From contig NZ_CP011072.1 of the NCBI RefSeq assembly GCF_001190925.1, forward strand, positions 1,178,001 through 1,242,000: DNA of 64,000 bases. The letters are read 5' to 3'. Under the pieces are notes generated by a model. It saw only the letters and a list, made by a program, of their open reading frames with translations, was not told the origin of the DNA and ran no database searches. The DNA comes from Azoarcus sp. CIB (GTDB lineage: Bacteria; Pseudomonadota; Gammaproteobacteria; Burkholderiales; Rhodocyclaceae). Every line of letters begins with the position of its first letter. The first letter of the stretch is position 1. Of this stretch, positions 8,458-20,512 are shown in pieces. The position numbers and the translations under genes are program-made.

Positions 8458-9339
8458 GTGGCAAGGACGAGGCAGGCGTTCCGATGGATGTTCGTGCAGG
8501 CGCTGGTCGCCCTGGGGGCGCTCGCCGCCGTCGTGCCGCACGCGCTTGCGGGGGACGGGGTTGCGCCCATCCCGGGGCTGTCGGGCCTCACAATTCGCGT
8601 GGACGGCGAGGACTGGGGCAGCGCCGCGCGCGACGAGGTCGAAACCCTGCTCAACGCCGTCGCGGACGAACTGACAGGGGGCGCCGCGCATGGACTCGTG
8701 AGCCCCATCGTCGTCCGCTACGCAGCGGGCAGTCCGGTGGCCCTGTTCGACAAGGGGCATGACGGGGAATATCGCGTGCACCTGTCCGCACGCAATCGTG
8801 GCTGGGCACAGTACGTGTACCAGTTCGGCCACGAGCTGTGCCACATCCTGTCGAACTATGACCACCGTGCGCACGACACGACGCGTCGCACGACACAGTG
8901 GTTCGAGGAGGCGCTGTGCGAGGCGGCCGGCCTCTACGTGCTGCGCAGCATGGCGGTGCGCTGGCGGACCGACGCGCCGTATCCGGGGTGGGAGGCGTAC
9001 GCGCCCAGCCTCGCCTCCTATGCCGAGGGGCTCGTTACTGAGCCGCATCGCCGGCTTCCGGCCGGCGTGTCCGCCGCTTCATGGCTGAAGTCGACGCTTC
9101 CCCGTCTGTCGGCCGATCCCTATCGCCGTGGTGACAACGAAGTCGTCGCCAATCTCCTTCTTCCGCATTTCGAGCGCGACGCCGCACGCTGGGTCGTGTT
9201 GCGCTATCTCAACCTCGAAGCGGCCGGAAGCTCAGCCGGAATTGCCGGCTACGTCCGCGAGTGGCGCAAGGAAGTGCCCGACGAACACCGGCCGTTCATC
9301 GACGCCCTCGCGAGCACGCTGGGCCTGGCCGAGGGGTAG
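8458..9339 (+). CDS. putative periplasmic zinc metallopeptidase-like protein
   Basis: About 293 residues. The GTG at 8458 is preferred because it gives a signal peptide with a basic n-region (ARTRQAFRW) and a hydrophobic core ending in PHALA. An ATG at 8488 would drop the basic residues. The core motif is FGHELCHILSNYD, an HExxH zinc site, followed about 25 residues later by WFEEALCEAAGLY, whose Glu could be the third ligand as in gluzincins. It lies 50 bp after the Cache gene, so it may be the last gene of that unit. Substrate unknown. Confidence 0.7.
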   Translation: MARTRQAFRWMFVQALVALGALAAVVPHALAGDGVAPIPGLSGLTIRVDGEDWGSAARDEVETLLNAVADELTGGAAHGLVSPIVVRYAAGSPVALFDKGHDGEYRVHLSARNRGWAQYVYQFGHELCHILSNYDHRAHDTTRRTTQWFEEALCEAAGLYVLRSMAVRWRTDAPYPGWEAYAPSLASYAEGLVTEPHRRLPAGVSAASWLKSTLPRLSADPYRRGDNEVVANLLLPHFERDAARWVVLRYLNLEAAGSSAGIAGYVREWRKEVPDEHRPFIDALASTLGLAEG

Positions 9340-9357
9340 TGGTGACGCCGGCCGCGA

Positions 9358-9660
9358 TCAGCGGAATCCGCTCGGATCGCGGTCCATGATGGCGTTGCGC
9401 AGGCGGATCTCCAGCGCCAGGCGCTGCACGTAGCGATCCATCTCGCGGTCGCCGACGGCGCTTGCCCGCGGGCCCTCGTCACCACTTCGGCCGGGCCGGC
9501 CGAATACGCCCGAGTCTTCCTTCAGCTTCATCCCTTCATCGATCGCCCGCGCCTGCTGGTCGAAAGATGCGTCGCTGACTGTGTCTGCTGCGAGCGCGGA
9601 CGGGAGCGCCAGGATCAGCACTGCACCGAGCAGTGCCACTATGGCGGATTTGTGTGTCAT
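9358..9660 (-). CDS. small exported protein of unknown function
   Basis: 100 residues with a signal peptide (MTHKSAIVALLGAVLILALPSALAAD). The mature part is short, charged and probably mostly helical, with no recognised domain. The ATG at 9660 is preceded by GGGGAGAG, whereas the in-frame extension upstream has no signal peptide. It is convergent with the metallopeptidase-like gene, with only 18 bp between the two stops. Confidence 0.6.
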   Translation of the reverse strand: MTHKSAIVALLGAVLILALPSALAADTVSDASFDQQARAIDEGMKLKEDSGVFGRPGRSGDEGPRASAVGDREMDRYVQRLALEIRLRNAIMDRDPSGFR

Positions 9661-10173
9661 GGGTCTCTCCCCGGGGTGAATGGCTCCCTGTTGACTTCTT
9701 GTGCTTGTGGGACTGCGGTGTTGCGTACGTTCACTATAGGTGAGGGGGGAGGGGATATCTGTGCCGTGGGGGATGGGCGGGAGGAAGGCCTGGGTGAGCA
9801 CCGGGACGGCCACGATCACGCCGGAGAACGATCCGCCGACTGAATGACTCGGTGCACGCCGCGCAAGCCGCCCCCGATTACAGTTTTGCGACATTTGCTA
9901 TCAGCTTTGCCCCTCCGGGCGCATCACCGCCGTTTGCGGATGGACCCGATTGACAGCGAAGGAACCTTGTAGCAAAGAGGGTTTGCGCAGGTCTGCGATT
10001 TCCCCGCGCAAATTTACTGCGCTGCAAAACGGTGGAGAGCCCTCATTGAGGCGCGGGGGTTTTTTTGCCACCATGCGCAGCGTTCCTGATTTTTACCCAA
10101 TGATGTCGTGGTCTTTCGTGCGTCCCTAACCACGGGCGCGAAACCGCTGTGAAGAACTCATGAGGAATTCCGG
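9661..10173. other. 513-bp intergenic region before the amino acid importer
   Basis: No convincing gene is seen on either strand. It contains a 7-bp inverted repeat TTTGCGC (9982-9988) / GCGCAAA (10006-10012), centre to centre 24 bp, and a run of seven T at 10051-10057. One or both could belong to the control region of the importer operon at 10174. No sigma-54 match was found here. Confidence 0.4.
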
Positions 10174-10965
10174 ATGAAAAAGACTGCACTGCTGTTCGCC
10201 ATGCTCGCCCTGACCGCGGGCGGCGCCTTCGCAAAAGACTGGAAAGAGATCCGCCTGGCGTCCGAGGGTGCCTACCCCCCGTTCAACATCACCGCCGCCG
10301 ACGGCTCGCTGCAGGGCTTCGACGTCGATATCGGCAATGCGCTGTGCGCCGAGATGAAAGCCAAGTGCACCTGGGTGAAGCAGGAATGGGACGGCATGAT
10401 CCCGGCGCTGGTCGCGCGCAAGTTCGACGCGATCATCGCCTCGATGTCGATCACCGACGAACGCAAGGCCAAGGTCGACTTCACCGACAAGTACTACGCC
10501 TCGCCGCTGGCGCTGATCGCCAAGAGCGGCTCGCCGCTGCGTCCCGACATGGCCTCGCTCAAGGGCAAGAAGGTCGGCGTGCAGCGCGGCACCGTCTCCG
10601 ACAACTTCGCCACCAAGTATTGGGAAGGCAAGGGCCCGGAGCTGGTCCGCTACGCCAAGCAGGATGAAGCCTACCTCGACCTGAAGTCGGGGCGCCTGGA
10701 CGCCGCATTCGCCGACTACCTCGAAGCCTACGGCGGCTTCCTGACCAAGCCCGAAGGCCAGGGCTACGACGTCGCCGGCGACCGCCTGTTCGGCAAGAAC
10801 GCCGAGGAGAAGGGCGTCATCGGCGAGGGCATCGGCATCGCCGTGCGCAAGAAGGACAAGGAGCTGACCGCGCAGCTCAACAAGGCCCTCACGGCCATCC
10901 GCGCCAACGGCAAGTACGAAGAGATCCGCAAGAAGTACTTCCCGATGGACATCTACGGCAACTGA
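10174..10965 (+). CDS. lysine/arginine/ornithine-type ABC transporter binding protein
   Basis: 263 residues with a signal peptide (MKKTALLFAMLALTAGGAFA). The amino acid SBP_bac_3 fold is clear: EGAYPPFN near the mature N-terminus, GFDVDIGNALC, the WDGMIPAL motif, and an FDAIIASMSIT strand typical of HisJ/ArgT/AotJ. A PMDIYG ending is common in this family. It is the first gene of an importer operon with two permeases, an ATPase and an ArgR-like AraC regulator, which favours arginine or ornithine as ligand. Confidence 0.92.
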   Translation: MKKTALLFAMLALTAGGAFAKDWKEIRLASEGAYPPFNITAADGSLQGFDVDIGNALCAEMKAKCTWVKQEWDGMIPALVARKFDAIIASMSITDERKAKVDFTDKYYASPLALIAKSGSPLRPDMASLKGKKVGVQRGTVSDNFATKYWEGKGPELVRYAKQDEAYLDLKSGRLDAAFADYLEAYGGFLTKPEGQGYDVAGDRLFGKNAEEKGVIGEGIGIAVRKKDKELTAQLNKALTAIRANGKYEEIRKKYFPMDIYGN

Positions 10966-10981
10966 TCATTGCCCTGAAGAC

Positions 10982-11015
10982 AAGCGCCGGATTGCTTTCG
11001 CAAGCGGCGCTTTTT
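10982..11015 (+). terminator. hairpin with T-tract between binding-protein and permease genes
   Basis: Stem AAGCGCC (10982-10988) / GGCGCTT (11006-11012) with a small inner hairpin, followed by TTTTTCTTTT. Located inside the operon, it probably causes partial termination so that the binding protein is made in excess over the permeases, a common arrangement in binding-protein operons. Confidence 0.65.
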
Positions 11016-11045
11016 CTTTTCCCGTTTCCCCGGAGTCCGTGAGTA

Positions 11046-11738
11046 ATGGATGCCCTGATCGAATACTCCCCCAGCCTTCTCGGCGGCGCGTGGGTCACCC
11101 TGAAGGTGGCGCTGCTGTCGCTGGTGCTGGCGGTCGCGACCGGCCTGCTCGGTGCGGCGTTCAAGCTGTCCGACTTCCTGCCGCTGCGCCTGTGGACCAT
11201 GCTCTACACGACGATCGTGCGCGGCGTGCCTGACCTGGTGATGATGCTGCTGGTGTTTTACGGCGGCCAGCTGCTGCTCAACGAGGTCGTCGACTACTTC
11301 GAGTGGGAGTTCATCGAGATCAACCCCTTCGTCGCCGGCGTGCTGACGATCGGCTTCATCTTCGGCGCCTATTTCACCGAGACTTTCCGCGGCGCCTTCC
11401 TCGCCGTGTCCGCCGGCCAGCTCGAAGCCGGCCGCGCCTACGGCATGACCGGCTGGCAGGTGTTCCGGCGGATCATGTTTCCGCAAATGTTGCGCTATGC
11501 GCTGCCCGGCATCGGCAACAACTGGCTCGTGCTGCTGAAGAGCACCGCGATCGTGTCGATGATCGGCCTGTCCGACATGACCTCGCTCGCCGACCAGGCG
11601 GGGCGCTCCACGCACCAGCCCTTCACCTTCTATCTCGCCGTCTGCGCTTTGTACCTGGCGATGACCGCGGTGTCGGGCTACGTCCTCAACCGGCTGACGA
11701 CCCGCTACAACGTCGGCGTCCGCGAAGCCAACGTCTGA
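11046..11738 (+). CDS. basic amino acid ABC transporter permease, HisQ type
   Basis: 230 residues, five predicted membrane helices. It carries the inner-membrane transport signature typical of polar amino acid permeases (EAGRAYGMTGWQVFRRIMFPQ, the EAA loop that contacts the ATPase, about residues 122-145). An RBS-like GGAG lies upstream of ATG 11046. It pairs with the second permease at 11755, to which it is joined by 16 bp. Confidence 0.9.
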   Translation: MDALIEYSPSLLGGAWVTLKVALLSLVLAVATGLLGAAFKLSDFLPLRLWTMLYTTIVRGVPDLVMMLLVFYGGQLLLNEVVDYFEWEFIEINPFVAGVLTIGFIFGAYFTETFRGAFLAVSAGQLEAGRAYGMTGWQVFRRIMFPQMLRYALPGIGNNWLVLLKSTAIVSMIGLSDMTSLADQAGRSTHQPFTFYLAVCALYLAMTAVSGYVLNRLTTRYNVGVREANV

Positions 11739-11754
11739 GGGAGCTGGAGTCATC

Positions 11755-12492
11755 ATGGAACTGTTCGATTTCCAGGTCATCACCACCAGCCTGCCGGAGT
11801 TCTGGCGCGGCCTGCTGATGACGTTGCAGCTCACCGGCATCGCGCTGCTGTGCGGCTTCGCCGCCGCCGTGCCGCTCGCCGTGGCGCGCGTGTCGAAGAA
11901 CCGCTGGATCAGCGGCCCGGTCGCCGCCTACACCTACTTCTTCCGCGGCACGCCGATGCTCGTGCAACTGCTGCTGATCTACTACGGCGCCGGCCAGTGG
12001 CAATGGATGCAGGCGGCGTGGGAGGCGGGCAACCCCTTGTGGCTGCCGTTCCGCGAACCCTTCTTCTGCGCGCTGGTGGCCTTCGGCCTCAACACCTGCG
12101 CCTACACGATCGAGATCATCGCCGGTGCCATGCGCAACACGCCGCATGGCGAGATCGAGGCAGCCAAGGCGATGGGCATGAGCCGTTTCAAGGCGCTGCA
12201 GCGCATCGTGCTGCCGTCGGCGTTGCGCCGCATGCTGCCCTCGTACAGCAACGAGGTGATCCTGATGCTGCAGGGTTCGGCGATCGCCAGCGCGGTGACT
12301 CTCGTCGACATCACCGGCGCCGCGCGCAACGTGTATTCGCGCCATTTCGCACCCTTCGAGGCCTTCGTCTTCGCGGGTCTCGTCTACCTCGTGCTCACCT
12401 TCCTGCTGGTGGGCATGTTCAAGTACGCCGAAGGCCGCTGGCTCGCCCATCTCGCACCACGCAAGGCCACGAAGCGCAAGGAGGCAGCATAA
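11755..12492 (+). CDS. basic amino acid ABC transporter permease, HisM type
   Basis: 245 residues, five predicted membrane helices. The EAA loop reads [22 protein letters not shown] (about 133-154). The TPMLVQL segment near residue 65 is typical of HisM/ArtM permeases. It forms the heterodimeric membrane channel with the previous gene. Its TAA stop shares one base with an ATG (TAATG) that opens an extended version of the ATPase gene. Confidence 0.9.
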   Translation: MELFDFQVITTSLPEFWRGLLMTLQLTGIALLCGFAAAVPLAVARVSKNRWISGPVAAYTYFFRGTPMLVQLLLIYYGAGQWQWMQAAWEAGNPLWLPFREPFFCALVAFGLNTCAYTIEIIAGAMRNTPHGEIEAAKAMGMSRFKALQRIVLPSALRRMLPSYSNEVILMLQGSAIASAVTLVDITGAARNVYSRHFAPFEAFVFAGLVYLVLTFLLVGMFKYAEGRWLAHLAPRKATKRKEAA

Positions 12493-12614
12493 TGAACCAC
12501 GCCGCGACTTTCGAACGGATCAGCGTCGGTGACCCGCATAACTCCCTCGGCCTGCACGAGGCGCCCGGGGATGCGCTCAACGACGTGCGCTCCGCCGTCA
12601 CGCAAGGAACCGCA
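12492..12614 (+). other. vestigial duplicate of the ATPase gene start
   Basis: This 123-bp in-frame stretch opens with ATG at 12492 and encodes [20 protein letters not shown], which mirrors the true ATPase start [20 protein letters not shown]. About 42 of the first 57-60 bases align without gaps. It contains no stop, so a longer ATPase of 301 residues with a 41-residue leader is possible. The ABC domain itself begins only after 12615. Confidence 0.6.
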
Positions 12615-13397
12615 ATGAATCAGACTGCCACCGTCGAACAGGTCCGCGTCGAGGATCTGCACAAGTCCTACGGCGACAACGAGGTGCTGAAGGGCGTATC
12701 GCTGTCGGCGAGTTCCGGCGACGTCATCAGCATCATCGGCTCGTCCGGCTCGGGCAAGAGCACCTGGCTGCGCTGCATCAACTTCCTCGAAAACCCCACC
12801 TCCGGCCGCATCACGGTTGGCGGCAAGGAGGTAGGGCTGGTGCGCAACCGCAAGGGCGACCTCGTCGTCGCCGACCCGAAACAGCTGCAGCTGATCCGCA
12901 CCCGCCTGTCGATGGTGTTCCAGCACTTCAACCTGTGGAGCCACATGACGGTGCTGGAGAACGTCATCGAGGCGCCGATCCACGTGCTGGGCCTCCCCAA
13001 GGCGGAGGCGCTGGAGCGCGCCGAGCGCTACCTCGAGCGCGTGGGCGTGTGGAATCTCCGCAATGCCTATCCGGCCCACATGTCCGGCGGCCAACAACAG
13101 CGCGTCGCGATCGCCCGCGCGCTGGCGATGGAGCCTTCCGTGCTGCTGTTCGACGAGCCGACCTCGGCGCTCGATCCGGAACTCGTCGGTGAGGTGCTGA
13201 AGGTCATGCGCTCGCTCGCCGAAGAGGGGCGCACCATGCTTGTCGTCACGCACGAGATGGGCTTCGCGCGCGAAGTCTCCAACCACGTGATCTTCGTCCA
13301 CCGCGGGCGCGTGGAGGAGCAGGGCAATCCCAAGGAAGTGCTGGTGCGCCCGCAGAGCGAGCGGCTGCAGCAGTTCCTGTCGGGCAACCTGAAGTAG
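12615..13397 (+). CDS. basic amino acid ABC transporter ATPase, HisP type
   Basis: 260 residues from ATG 12615, preceded by AAGGAA. It has the full ABC ATPase set: Walker [11 protein letters not shown]-loop [17 protein letters not shown], signature MSGGQQQR, Walker [14 protein letters not shown] and the switch His in VVTHEMGFA. The insert between Walker A and Q-loop ([14 protein letters not shown]) is characteristic of HisP/ArtP-class basic amino acid ATPases. It energises uptake through the permeases encoded just upstream. A longer form starting at 12492 is possible, see the entry there. Confidence 0.93.
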   Translation: MNQTATVEQVRVEDLHKSYGDNEVLKGVSLSASSGDVISIIGSSGSGKSTWLRCINFLENPTSGRITVGGKEVGLVRNRKGDLVVADPKQLQLIRTRLSMVFQHFNLWSHMTVLENVIEAPIHVLGLPKAEALERAERYLERVGVWNLRNAYPAHMSGGQQQRVAIARALAMEPSVLLFDEPTSALDPELVGEVLKVMRSLAEEGRTMLVVTHEMGFAREVSNHVIFVHRGRVEEQGNPKEVLVRPQSERLQQFLSGNLK

Positions 13398-13443
13398 TCG
13401 CACGTTCGCGTCGGCGGACGAGCGCAGCCAGGGAGGGGCGAGG

Positions 13444-14490
13444 ATGCGCTGGGACCAGCCCGTCGATGCCGAGCGCGGCGCACAGCCGCTCGACGTCGCC
13501 GTGCTGCTGCTGCCGCCGGTGTCGCTCGGCACGATCGGCGCCATCGTCGATCCCTTCGTCGAAGCCAACCGGCTGGGCGGACAGCGCTACTACGCCGTGC
13601 ATCTCGTCTCGGCCGACGGCGCGCCGGTCGCGCTACCCGGCGGAGGCCGCCTGTCCGTGGGCGGTGCGCTGACCGCGCTGGTGCGCTGTGACGCCCTCGT
13701 CGTCGCCTCCGACCTGCATCAGTCCGGAATCAACGCGGCGGACATCGTCTCGCAACTGAAGCGCATCGCGCGCGTGGGCGCGGCCTTTTGCGGCAACCGC
13801 GGCGGCTCCGGCTGGCTCGCGGCGGCGGGGCTGCTGGACAATCGCCGCGTCGCCGTGCACTGGGAGGACATGACGTTCTACCGCGAGCGTCATCCCGCGC
13901 TGGTGCTGTGCGCGAGCCTGTACGAGATCGATGCCGACCGCCTGACCGCGTCGAGCAGCCAGGCAACGCTCGACATGATGCTGTGCGTGATCGCGCAGCA
14001 AATTTCGCCCCGGCTCGCCGACAACGTCGCGCGCCAGTTCGGGCTGGACCGCATCCGCCCCGGCCACGAGAAACAGGCGGTGCCGGCCTCTAGCCGCATC
14101 TCGCAGCACCCGCCCAAGCTCAACGAGGCGCTGCTGGTGATGGAGGCGAACCTCGAGGAGCCGCTCGGCTCGGACGAGATCGCCGAATGCGTCGGCATCT
14201 CGCGGCGCCAGCTGGAGCGGCTGTTCAAGCAGAACCTCGACATCCTGCCTTCGCGCTACTACCAGGAACTGCGCCTCGAGCGCGCGCGCCAGCTGATCGT
14301 GCGCACGCAGCAGTCCATCGTGCAGATCGGCCTGTCCTGCGGTTTCTCGTCGGGCTCGCACTTCGCCACCGCCTACCGCGCCCATTTCGGCATCACGCCG
14401 CGCGAAGACCGCGCGCGCGCCACGCTCACCGGCAGCCAGGGCCCGGATTCCCGCGCCGCCGGCACGCCCCCAACGGAGCCTTCATGCTGA
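13444..14490 (+). CDS. AraC-family regulator with DJ-1/GlxA-like N-domain (ArgR type)
   Basis: 348 residues. Residues about 17-200 form a glutamine-amidotransferase-like (DJ-1/PfpI) ligand domain. The usual catalytic-position Cys neighbourhood reads GAAFCGNRGGSGWLAAAGLL. The C-terminal region (about 225-325) has two AraC helix-turn-helices, with SSGSHFATAYRAHFGITP as the second signature. The arrangement resembles the arginine-responsive ArgR of Pseudomonas, which activates aot and aru genes. Here it sits between the importer and arginine succinyltransferase genes, and its end overlaps the latter by 7 bp, suggesting a shared transcript. Confidence 0.85.
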   Translation: MRWDQPVDAERGAQPLDVAVLLLPPVSLGTIGAIVDPFVEANRLGGQRYYAVHLVSADGAPVALPGGGRLSVGGALTALVRCDALVVASDLHQSGINAADIVSQLKRIARVGAAFCGNRGGSGWLAAAGLLDNRRVAVHWEDMTFYRERHPALVLCASLYEIDADRLTASSSQATLDMMLCVIAQQISPRLADNVARQFGLDRIRPGHEKQAVPASSRISQHPPKLNEALLVMEANLEEPLGSDEIAECVGISRRQLERLFKQNLDILPSRYYQELRLERARQLIVRTQQSIVQIGLSCGFSSGSHFATAYRAHFGITPREDRARATLTGSQGPDSRAAGTPPTEPSC

Positions 14491-15497
14491 CGATCCGACC
14501 CGCCCAGCATTCCGACCTGGACGCCCTGGCCGAGACCGCCGCGCGCGCCGGCGCGCCCGACGTATCGCTGCCGAACGACCCCCGGCTGCTCGAACGCCTC
14601 ATTGCGCAGAGCGAGGACGCGTTCGCGGCGGACATCGACTTCCCCGGCGAAGAGCAGTACCTGCTCGTCGCCACCGACGACGGTGCCCTCGTCGGCGCGA
14701 TGCTGGTCGTCGCCGCGGCAGGCTATCCCGGCGCCGACTATTCCTTCCGCAACGAGACCATCATCCACGCCTCGCCCGAGCTGGGCGTCAACCACCGCAT
14801 GTATGCGCTGACGCTGAGCCACGACCTCTCCGGCTTCACGCTGCTGCGCCCGCCGCTGGTCGCGCGCGACGGCCGCCGGGTGCGTGTCGAGCGCGCGCTC
14901 GTGCAGGCCGCGCTGGCGTTCATCGCGACGCAGCCCGGACGGTTTGCCGAGGACCTGATCGCGCCGCTGCCGGGCCTGGTCGATGACGACGGCGAGTCGC
15001 CGTTCTGGTCGGCGGTCGGGAGCAGGTTCTTCGGTGTCTCCTATCGCGAGGCGGAGCGGCTGGCGCTGGGCAAGGACCGCAGCTTCATGGCCGAGCTGAT
15101 GCCGCACCATCCGATCTATGTGCCGCTGCTGCCCGAGGGCGCGCAGAATGTGCTCGGCCAGACGCGCGCCGGGTACATGCCGACCTACGGCTTGCTGATC
15201 GACGAGGGCTTCGAGGCCGAGCGCTACGTCGATGTGTTCGACGGCGGGCCGACCTTCTGCGTCAAGCGCGGGCTGGCGCGCTCGATCCGCGTCGCGCAGA
15301 AGCTACCGCTTGCGGTGGATGGGGCCATCGGGCGCAGCGAACCCGAGTGCCTGCTCGCGAACGGCGAAGCCAGTCGATTCCGTGCCGTGCTCGCGCCCGC
15401 GCTGCGGCGCCCCGACGGCCGCCTCGCCACGACCGCGGATGCCGCGAGCCGGCTCGAACTGATCGACGACGACGAGGTGTTCTGTGTCCCGGCATGA
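14484..15497 (+). CDS. aruF: arginine N-succinyltransferase, alpha subunit
   Basis: 337 residues from ATG 14484, which overlaps the end of the regulator. The AstA family is recognisable from FMAELMPHHPIYVPLLP, the FWSAVGSRFFGVSYREAERL block, the GFEAERYVDVFDGGPT segment and the acyl-CoA-dependent GNAT-like N-terminus MLTIRPAQHSDLDAL. It transfers succinyl from succinyl-CoA to arginine, the first step of the AST pathway. Two different paralogues in tandem imply the heteromeric AruF/AruG form known from Pseudomonas. Confidence 0.9.
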   Translation: MLTIRPAQHSDLDALAETAARAGAPDVSLPNDPRLLERLIAQSEDAFAADIDFPGEEQYLLVATDDGALVGAMLVVAAAGYPGADYSFRNETIIHASPELGVNHRMYALTLSHDLSGFTLLRPPLVARDGRRVRVERALVQAALAFIATQPGRFAEDLIAPLPGLVDDDGESPFWSAVGSRFFGVSYREAERLALGKDRSFMAELMPHHPIYVPLLPEGAQNVLGQTRAGYMPTYGLLIDEGFEAERYVDVFDGGPTFCVKRGLARSIRVAQKLPLAVDGAIGRSEPECLLANGEASRFRAVLAPALRRPDGRLATTADAASRLELIDDDEVFCVPA

Positions 15498-16539
15498 ACA
15501 GGTTTCCCTTCCCGCTTCCGCCGGCCGCTTTATCGTGCGCGTCGCGCGTGCTGACGACGCAGCGGCCTTCCATGCGCTCGTGATCGAGGCCGACGGCGCG
15601 CTGGAGCGCCATGCGGAATCGCCCGAAGCAAGCCGCGCGACGCTGGAGCGGGTCGAGCGCAGCCTCGCCGGCGAGGCGAGCGATGCGGAGCGCGGCTATC
15701 TGCTGCTGCTGGAGGATTGTGCGAGCGGAGAAGTCGTCGGCTGCGTGCAGCTCGAGTGCAGCATCGGCCTGGATCAGCCGTTTTACGACTATCGCCTCGG
15801 CAAGATCGTCCATTCCAGTTCGCGCCTGAAGTCCTATCGCTGCCATGAGGTGCTGTACCTGTGCAACGACCTCACCGGCTGCAGCGAACTGCACAGCCTG
15901 TACGTGCGGCGTGACGCGCGCGGCATGGGCGGCGCGGAGCAGCTGACGAAGGCCGCACAGCTCTTCATCGCCACGCGCCTGGCCGAGTTCGCGCCGCGCA
16001 CCATCATCGAGATGCACGGCGTGCGCGATCCCGACGACACGTCGCCGTTCTGGGAAGCGGTCGGGCGGCACTTCTTCAAGGTCGACCAGCGCGGCGCCGA
16101 ACGCCTCGTCGCGCAGGGCCGCAAGGCCTTCATCGCCGAGCTGATGCCCAAGCATCCGGTCTACCTGAGCCTGCTGCCCGAATCGGCGCAAGGCACTGTC
16201 GGCGGCATCCACCCCGAGGTCGCCGGGCTCGCACGCCTGCTCGAACAGGACGGCTTCCACTTTGAGAACCACGTCGACATCTTCGATGCGGGCATGGTGC
16301 TCGAGGCGCATACGCGCACCCTCAACGGCGTCGCGAACAGCCGCGAGCTGGTTGTGGATGAGGGCGGTCCGGCGCAAGGGGCGGGATCGTGGTGGATCGC
16401 GGCGGGCGAGGGCGCGGGCTTCAGTATGTCCGCTGCCGCCGGCGAGCTCATCGATGACCGCCTGAGCCTGTCGCCAGACACCCTGTGCCGGCTCGGCGTA
16501 CAGTCCGGCGCCGCGTTGCGCGCGCTGGGTGCGACATAA
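15484..16539 (+). CDS. aruG: arginine N-succinyltransferase, beta subunit
   Basis: 351 residues. The GTG at 15484 overlaps the end of the alpha gene by 14 bp. It has the same AstA family blocks as its neighbour (FIAELMPKHPVYLSLLPESAQ; FWEAVGRHFFKVDQRGAERL; FHFENHVDIFDAG) and the stronger acyl-CoA motif LHSLYVRRDARGMGGAEQLTKAAQ. It would form the heteromeric enzyme with AruF. The remaining AST genes (aruC, aruD, aruB, aruE) are not in the window; a repeat cluster and a restriction-modification gene begin at the stop codon. Confidence 0.9.
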   Translation: MSRHEQVSLPASAGRFIVRVARADDAAAFHALVIEADGALERHAESPEASRATLERVERSLAGEASDAERGYLLLLEDCASGEVVGCVQLECSIGLDQPFYDYRLGKIVHSSSRLKSYRCHEVLYLCNDLTGCSELHSLYVRRDARGMGGAEQLTKAAQLFIATRLAEFAPRTIIEMHGVRDPDDTSPFWEAVGRHFFKVDQRGAERLVAQGRKAFIAELMPKHPVYLSLLPESAQGTVGGIHPEVAGLARLLEQDGFHFENHVDIFDAGMVLEAHTRTLNGVANSRELVVDEGGPAQGAGSWWIAAGEGAGFSMSAAAGELIDDRLSLSPDTLCRLGVQSGAALRALGAT

Positions 16540-16567
16540 GGGCTGCCGCCAGTCCCGGCTGCGGACC

Positions 16568-16665
16568 GTAGGGCGGGAGGAGCGCAGCGCATCCCGCCAA
16601 TCCAGGCTCCCGCGACGTACCCGACGCCGCATGGCGGGATCCGCCTTTGGCTCCTCCCGCCCTAC
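16568..16665 (+). repeat. 98-bp GTAGGGCGGG...CCCGCCCTAC element, copy 1
   Basis: Begins GTAGGGCGGGAGGAGCGCAG and ends with GGCTCCTCCCGCCCTAC. The outer arms are inverted repeats, with internal paired motifs CATCCCGCCA and TGGCGGGATC. The two arms differ in their inner arm (GCGCAGCGCA against CCTTTGGCTC), which gives it an orientation. It resembles REP/BIME-like extragenic palindromes. Confidence 0.8.
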
Positions 16666-16753
16666 GCCTGCTGCGGCGGTTTGGCGTGGAGTCCGACGCC
16701 GCGGTGTGCGCTGGGTGCGACATAAGGGCTGCCGCCAGTCCCGGCTGCGGACC

Positions 16754-16851
16754 GTAGGGCGGGAGGAGCGCAGCGCATCCCGCCAATCCACGCTCCCGCG
16801 ACGTACCCAATGCCGCATGGCGGGATCCGCCTTCGGCTCCTCCCGCCCTAC
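16754..16851 (+). repeat. 98-bp palindromic element, copy 2
   Basis: Same length and orientation as the element at 16568, as part of the tandem duplication. The few differences include CCTTCGGCTC in place of CCTTTGGCTC. Confidence 0.8.
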
Positions 16852-16852
16852 G

Positions 16853-16946
16853 TTCGTGCGATCGCCCTGTAGCGTCATTCCGCAGTCATGCCTGTGGCGC
16901 CCCGAGCGGTTAGAATCGAAGGTTTTGCCGCCCCGGACGCCCCACT
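16853..16946. other. short spacer before the restriction-modification gene
   Basis: About 95 bp lie between the repeat and the GTG at 16947. No clear promoter or operator was seen. Confidence 0.3.
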
Positions 16947-20378
<3,432 letters not shown>

Positions 20379-20461
20379 GCGTCGCGGCGATGGTTCGATC
20401 GTGATGCCAATGGCAACGGACATTCCTTCGGACAAAAATTTTCCGAGAACAACGCCAAGCA

Positions 20462-20493
20462 ACTGATATTGCGATATAAACGTCCATATCAGT
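20462..20493. promoter_or_regulatory. operator-like inverted repeat upstream of fic
   Basis: Perfect 8-bp inverted repeat ACTGATAT (20462-20469) / ATATCAGT (20486-20493), arms 24 bp apart centre to centre, in an AT-richer stretch 20 bp before the Fic ATG. An 11-bp direct repeat ACGGACATTCC is also present at 20416-20426 and 20495-20505. Both look like binding sites for an autoregulator or a restriction-modification controller. Confidence 0.5.
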
Positions 20494-20512
20494 CACGGAC
20501 ATTCCAGCGGAC

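Larger units (their letters stand above)
16522..16852. repeat. 186-bp tandem duplication carrying two palindromic elements
   Basis: The stretch from 16522, which includes the last codons of aruG, recurs from 16708 with period 186. About 145 bp (16522-16666 against 16708-16852) is nearly identical, differing at only a few positions. After that the copies diverge. Each copy contains one 98-bp palindromic element. The copy of the aruG 3' end at 16708 is not translated in frame with anything. Confidence 0.85.

Noticed and set aside
10040-10060. Terminator at the T-run before the amino acid importer
   Set aside because: No stable stem precedes the seven T; only a 5-bp stem with an impossible one-base loop can be drawn.
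16522-16852. Possible CRISPR array from repeated sequence
   Set aside because: Only two copies of a 186-bp unit and no regular short repeats or spacers.
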